NCBI RefSeq assembly: GCF_003076515.1
Contig: NZ_CP022390.1
Location: forward strand, 124,001 to 188,000
DNA length: 64,000 nucleotides
Reading direction: 5' to 3'
Source: Alcaligenes aquatilis
GTDB lineage: Bacteria > Pseudomonadota > Gammaproteobacteria > Burkholderiales > Burkholderiaceae_B
The number at the start of each line of letters is the position of its first letter. Position 1 is the stretch's first letter. The notes below the pieces were generated by a model, which saw only the letters and a list, made by a program, of their open reading frames with translations, ran no database searches and was not told where the DNA came from. The translations under genes were made by a program, and so were the position numbers. This document shows positions 60,268 through 64,000 of the stretch, in pieces.

Positions 60268-60909
60268 TTAGCGATTGGTGACCATTTTCAGCAGCTCTTG
60301 AGCCTTGCTGATGCTTTCGTCGTAGCCATTGGCCAGTGCCGGCGAAGTCACGAACTTGCCGCCCACAGCCAGACTAGGTGTGCCCTGGATCTGGTAGGTG
60401 TTGGACAGTTCGTTGGCTTTATTGGCCTTGGTCTGTACGCCAAAGGAGTTGAAGGTCTGCTCGAAACGAGCCTTGTCTACGCCTTGTTTGGCAGCCCAGG
60501 CCGTGATGGTCTTGGCATCAAAAATGCGCTCACGCTTTTGATGAATAGCTTCAAACACCTTGGGGTGCAGGTCCAGACGGTCCATGGCTTCCAGGGTGTA
60601 GTACAGCTTTTGCAGATCGGTCATGCCGGCATTGAAGGCGACAGGCACACGGCGCAGCACGACATTGTCTGGCAGGGTCTTGGCCCAGGTTTCGACCTTG
60701 GGTTCCAGGATGGCGCAGTGTGGGCAGCTGTAGGAGAAAAACTCCAGCACTTCGGTTTTACCGACGCTGTCCGAGGGCTGAGCCGCAGGCAGGGTGACGT
60801 AGCCCTGGTTGGCTTGTTGAGCCAGCGCGCTGGTGGCGGGCAACAAAGTCGCCCCAGCCAACAGACTGGCACCGACCAGGGATCGTACAAACAATGCGTT
60901 CAGCTTCAT
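60268..60909 (-). CDS. dsbA: Thiol:disulfide interchange protein DsbA
   Basis: 213 aa with AAGGAAA upstream. Signal peptide to about residue 30 (TSALAQ). Thioredoxin-fold active site FFSYSCPHCAILEP (CPHC); cis-Pro in QGTPSLAVGGKF. It oxidises thiols of exported proteins, handing electrons to DsbB. Third gene of the argS–SPOR–dsbA cluster. Confidence 0.94.
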   Translation of the reverse strand: MKLNALFVRSLVGASLLAGATLLPATSALAQQANQGYVTLPAAQPSDSVGKTEVLEFFSYSCPHCAILEPKVETWAKTLPDNVVLRRVPVAFNAGMTDLQKLYYTLEAMDRLDLHPKVFEAIHQKRERIFDAKTITAWAAKQGVDKARFEQTFNSFGVQTKANKANELSNTYQIQGTPSLAVGGKFVTSPALANGYDESISKAQELLKMVTNR

Positions 60910-60998
60910 GAATCAATTTCCTTAAGGGGGAAGATGAGGTCTATGACCTGTGCAATGGCGGAAAAGTTCACCTTGGGCCTACCCAGGGTGCAACTTGT

Positions 60999-61742
60999 TC
61001 AGGGCCGTACCACCGAGCTATCAATTTTTTCCTCGGCCAGACGGCTGCGTGCCCGGTTCATTTCGTCTATGCCCTTGAAGGGACCCAGGCGTACCCGGTT
61101 CACCGTGCCGCCATTGACCTGGGCACTTTGTACCGAGGCATTAAAACCCAACATCAACAAGCGGGCTTTCATGGCTTCGGCATCCGCATTGTTGCGAAAT
61201 GCACCTGCTTGCAGGTAGTAGGGGGTGGATGTGGTGGCTGGCTTGGCGGGCGGCGGGGGCGCAGCAGGTGTCGGTGTAGCCGGTTTGCTGGTGGCCGGTG
61301 CCGGAGTGCTTGGTGCGGCAGGTGTTGTGGCTGGTGGTGTTACGGCAGGAGCGGTAGTGCGAGCCTCTGGCTGACGGGCTGGTTCCGTACCCATGGCAGG
61401 CAGGGTGGCAATCAAATCACCCAAGGCATCCGGAGCGGCAGGCTTGGAAGAGATGCTGGGCAAATTGGCCGGTGGCAAGGTCAATCCGGGGATGGTGTCG
61501 CCCGGTGCAGGCGTCTGCCCGCTGGAGCTGCCATACAGACCCCGGTTCGGGTCCAGCAAGTCTCGCCCTTCAGGCAAGGCAACGGTTGGTTTGTCCCGGC
61601 TGGCCTTGTCCACAAAGGGCATGGGTACTTTGGTGACAAACAGGGCGACGGCCACCGCCGCGCCCAGACCCAGAATCAGGCCAATCAGAATGCCGGTATA
61701 GGTACCGCCGGAACTACTGGATTTTTTACGTGCTCTTGCCAT
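60999..61742 (-). CDS. SPOR-domain cell-division protein (FtsN-like)
   Basis: 247 aa. Short cytoplasmic N-terminus (MARARKKSSSSGG), one membrane span (TGILIGLILGLGAAVAVALFV), a long periplasmic Pro/Ala/Thr-rich linker (about 70–170), and a C-terminal SPOR domain (YYLQAGAFRNNADAEAMKARLLMLGFNASVQSAQ…RVRLGPFKGIDEMNRARSRL), which binds denuded septal peptidoglycan. The topology is that of FtsN. Lies 14 bp after argS. Confidence 0.92.
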   Translation of the reverse strand: MARARKKSSSSGGTYTGILIGLILGLGAAVAVALFVTKVPMPFVDKASRDKPTVALPEGRDLLDPNRGLYGSSSGQTPAPGDTIPGLTLPPANLPSISSKPAAPDALGDLIATLPAMGTEPARQPEARTTAPAVTPPATTPAAPSTPAPATSKPATPTPAAPPPPAKPATTSTPYYLQAGAFRNNADAEAMKARLLMLGFNASVQSAQVNGGTVNRVRLGPFKGIDEMNRARSRLAEEKIDSSVVRP

Positions 61743-61756
61743 ATCTGCCTATGGGT

Positions 61757-63442
61757 TTACATACGTTCGGGTGCGGACACACCCAGCAGGTTCAGACCAT
61801 TACGAATGACCTGGGCGCAGGCCTGGGCCAGGCGCAGACGGGCCAGACGCAAGGCCGTGTCGTCGACCGACACGCGCTCGGCGTTGTACCAGGAGTGGAA
61901 GTCCGCAGCGCAGTCGCGTAGCCAGAAAGCAATGTGGTGAGGGGCCAGTTCGCGAGCGGATTGGGCCAGCACATTGGGGTATTCGGACAGGCGTTGCATC
62001 AGAGCGATCTCGGTGGGGGCGGTCAAAGGCGTGATGTCGGCCTGAGGCACTTGATCCAACAGTTCTGCCGACTGGTTCAACACGGAGTTGATACGGGCAT
62101 GTGCGTACTGGATGTAATAAACCGGGTTTTCTTCGCTCTTGGACAGGGCCAGATCGATATCGAATACGAATTCGGAGTCGGCACGGCGCTGGATCAGGAA
62201 AAAGCGCACGGCGTCCTGGCCTACCCATTCGATCAGGTCACGCAAGGTGACGTAGCTGCCTGCGCGTTTGGAGATTTTCACTTCCTGGCCATTGCGCATG
62301 ACTTTGACCATCTTGTGCAGGATGTAAGCCGGAAATTCCTTGGGGATGCCCAGGCCCAGACCTTGCAGACCAGCGCGTACACGGGCAATGGTGCCGTGGT
62401 GGTCGGAGCCCTGAATATTGATGGCGTGGTGAAAGCCGCGCTCCCACTTGGCCACGTGATAGGCCACGTCCGGCACGAAGTAGGTGTAGCCGCCTTCGGA
62501 TTTGCGCATCACGCGGTCTTTGTCGTCGCCTGTGCCCAGTTCCGTGGTGCGCAGCCACAGCGCGCCGTCCAGCTCGTAGGTGTGACCGGCGTCGATCAGG
62601 GCCTGCACGGTTTTTTCAACCTTGCCGGAGGTGTACAGCGAGCTTTCCAGATAGAAGTTGTCGAACTTCAGGCCGAAAGCCTGCAAGTCCAAATCCTGTT
62701 CGCGGCGCAGGTAGGCCACGGCGAAGCGGCGGATGTCTTCCAGATTGTCCAGATCACCACTGGCGGTGACAGAGGCGCCATCGGCAGCCTGAACGGTTGC
62801 ACCAGCCTGATAGTCGCGGGCGATATCCAGAATGTAGTCGCCCTTGTAGCCGTCAGCGGGGAATTGCTCGCTGTCGGGCTCGATGCCACGAGCACGGGCA
62901 TGCACGCTGGTGGTCAGGTTGTCGATCTGGTTACCGGCGTCGTTGTAGTAGAACTCGCGGGTAACGTCGTAGCCTTGCGAGCTGAATACGCGGCACAGGG
63001 AGTCGCCCAGCGCCGCTTGGCGGGCGTGGCCCACGTGCAAGGGGCCGGTCGGGTTGGCCGACACGAACTCCACCATCAGTTTTTCCTGGGTAGGAGCAAC
63101 GTGGCCAAAGTTATCGCCTTGCTCGGCAATAGTCTTCAGGACGGCCTGATGGGTGGCCGTGGACAGACGAAAGTTGATAAAGCCCGGGCCGGCAATTTCC
63201 GCGCCTGCCAGCAAAGCAGCGGCGTTCGGATCGGCCAACAGGGTATCGACGATTTGCTGAGCCAACTCGCGCGGGTTACGACCGGCGGGTTTAGCCAATT
63301 GCATGGCAATATTGCAGGCGGCATCACCGTGCGCAGCCACTTTGGGGCGCTCCAGCGTGATGTTGGGTTCAGCCTGGGGCAAGATGGCACGGACGGCAGC
63401 CTGTAGGCAGGCGATTAATTGAGATTGTTGCTCAGCAAGCAT
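61757..63442 (-). CDS. argS: Arginyl-tRNA synthetase
   Basis: 561 aa from the ATG at 63442, the usual family length; the frame continues 59 codons upstream into non-homologous sequence. N-terminal Add-1 domain, then HIGH motif HVGHAR in [22 protein letters not shown], the catalytic insertion, and KMSKS-like [12 protein letters not shown]. The DALR anticodon-binding domain ends the protein. It charges tRNA-Arg. Confidence 0.97.
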   Translation of the reverse strand: MLAEQQSQLIACLQAAVRAILPQAEPNITLERPKVAAHGDAACNIAMQLAKPAGRNPRELAQQIVDTLLADPNAAALLAGAEIAGPGFINFRLSTATHQAVLKTIAEQGDNFGHVAPTQEKLMVEFVSANPTGPLHVGHARQAALGDSLCRVFSSQGYDVTREFYYNDAGNQIDNLTTSVHARARGIEPDSEQFPADGYKGDYILDIARDYQAGATVQAADGASVTASGDLDNLEDIRRFAVAYLRREQDLDLQAFGLKFDNFYLESSLYTSGKVEKTVQALIDAGHTYELDGALWLRTTELGTGDDKDRVMRKSEGGYTYFVPDVAYHVAKWERGFHHAINIQGSDHHGTIARVRAGLQGLGLGIPKEFPAYILHKMVKVMRNGQEVKISKRAGSYVTLRDLIEWVGQDAVRFFLIQRRADSEFVFDIDLALSKSEENPVYYIQYAHARINSVLNQSAELLDQVPQADITPLTAPTEIALMQRLSEYPNVLAQSARELAPHHIAFWLRDCAADFHSWYNAERVSVDDTALRLARLRLAQACAQVIRNGLNLLGVSAPERM

Positions 63443-63572
63443 AGGAAAGGTCTGGATTGGTAGAAAGACAACTGGGGCGAGTTGATCTCGCCTCAGATGG
63501 AAGGCGCGACATTGGCCCGCCGGATAGCCCCACATGATAGCGTGATTTGACGCCAAATTCTTTTCAAGCACC

Positions 63573-64000
63573 CTAGCGTTCCCATCCCAGGTGGTTATGT
63601 AGCCACGCATCGTAAGCATCCATGTCTACCCAGCCTACTTGATTGTCACCGCGCAGGCGCCAGTCATTAAAGCGTGTGATCAGGTTTTCCAGGGTGTTGC
63701 GCACCTGTCGGCCCAAGGCAGGGTGCGAGTCCTGATACAGCAGATCCTGACCCTGGCCGTGGTAGTCAACGCGGCGTACTCCCTGTGTGCTCAGACGCAG
63801 TCCGGGTGTACGCATGTCCTGCAAGATGGGATGCCTGATCTGCAGATCGGTTTGAGGCAGTTCGGCCAGCGTCAAGCCGGCGGCGGTGGCTTGCCAGTGC
63901 ATCCAGGCCAGGGCCACTTTGTCCAGGTCGCTGATGCTGTTGTCATCGGGCAGTACACCACCACCTATCTGGCTATGAGCGCCGATAAAAGGCATTTCCA
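63573..64000 (-). CDS. DUF2235/Tle1-like alpha/beta-hydrolase protein, 3' part
   Basis: The frame is open through the right edge; only the C-terminal ~142 residues are here. It begins with [18 protein letters not shown], which matches the GxHSDIGGGY-type segment of DUF2235 proteins, then [19 protein letters not shown]. This family includes Tle1 phospholipase effectors of type VI secretion and housekeeping relatives. The Asp of HSDIGGG is Gln here. The nucleophile elbow lies off-window. No secretion gene or immunity gene is visible in the window. Confidence 0.7.
   Translation of the reverse strand, partial: EMPFIGAHSQIGGGVLPDDNSISDLDKVALAWMHWQATAAGLTLAELPQTDLQIRHPILQDMRTPGLRLSTQGVRRVDYHGQGQDLLYQDSHPALGRQVRNTLENLITRFNDWRLRGDNQVGWVDMDAYDAWLHNHLGWER

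Noticed and set aside
61934..63406. A 490-codon frame opposite argS
   Set aside because: Antisense shadow of a full-length tRNA synthetase.

Overview
The window reads as chromosomal DNA of a beta-proteobacterium of the family Alcaligenaceae, most like Alcaligenes. This is an inference from protein character and gene order: argS–SPOR–dsbA, liuR–ivd–mcc, several TRAP transporters, a dihydroxyacetophenone-dioxygenase-type cupin and fecIR-type iron signalling. Base composition is moderately GC-rich with two AT-rich patches (about 28.25–28.45 kb and 40.1–40.3 kb). I see no rRNA, tRNA, IS element, prophage or CRISPR array.

Layout. 0–2.5 kb: 3' end of a phytoene-dehydrogenase-like FAD oxidoreductase, an AraC/XylS regulator and a flavin reductase. 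2.8–4.4 kb: an orphan polar-amino-acid ABC ATPase and panD. 4.5–10.2 kb: a complete leftward peptide-type ABC operon (binding protein, two permeases, two ATPases). 10.3–11.5 kb: dinB with a LexA box on its promoter. 11.6–16.8 kb: a Fur-box-headed iron unit of FecI sigma, FecR, a TonB-dependent receptor with a signalling domain, and a translationally coupled exported serine hydrolase. 17.1–18.3 kb: acetylornithine-type aminotransferase. 18.4–23.1 kb: alpha/beta hydrolase, cupin dioxygenase, a second AraC/XylS regulator, a TauE/SafE carrier and a LysR regulator. 23.4–25.6 kb: modA-modB-modD without modC, behind a ModE box. 25.9–30.6 kb: malate synthase G, a 1-kb gene-poor stretch with dyad repeats, and AMP nucleosidase. 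30.8–40.1 kb: two tripartite TRAP transporters flanking a SET-domain methyltransferase and a lone acetolactate synthase large subunit. 40.3–47.0 kb: a Fic protein, topoisomerase III with a histone-H1-like tail, and a large fused DUF2157/GDYXXLXY membrane protein. 47.2–49.0 kb: smg, a 7-bp tandem repeat and gluQ. 49.1–58.7 kb: the leucine/isovalerate regulon (mccA, mccB, thiolase, aceK, ivd, liuR, MBL hydrolase) with two LiuR-type operators. 58.8–64 kb: metC, dsbA, SPOR protein, argS and the 3' part of a DUF2235/Tle1-like protein.

How genes fit together. Leucine/isovalerate breakdown yields acetyl-CoA. aceK, which controls entry into the glyoxylate bypass, lies inside that operon, and malate synthase G is elsewhere in the window. 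The AraC/XylS–cupin neighbourhood looks like a fragment of aromatic-ketone catabolism, with XylS-like half-sites beside the cupin promoter. Iron, molybdate, SOS and Liu control can each be read from recognisable operators.

Most genes belong to known families. The less ordinary items are the receptor-coupled serine hydrolase, the SET protein with a lysine tail in a genome whose topoisomerase III also has an H1-like tail, the modC-less mod operon, the (GGCAACA)10 tract, the dyad-rich stretch upstream of glcB, and aceK within the liu operon.
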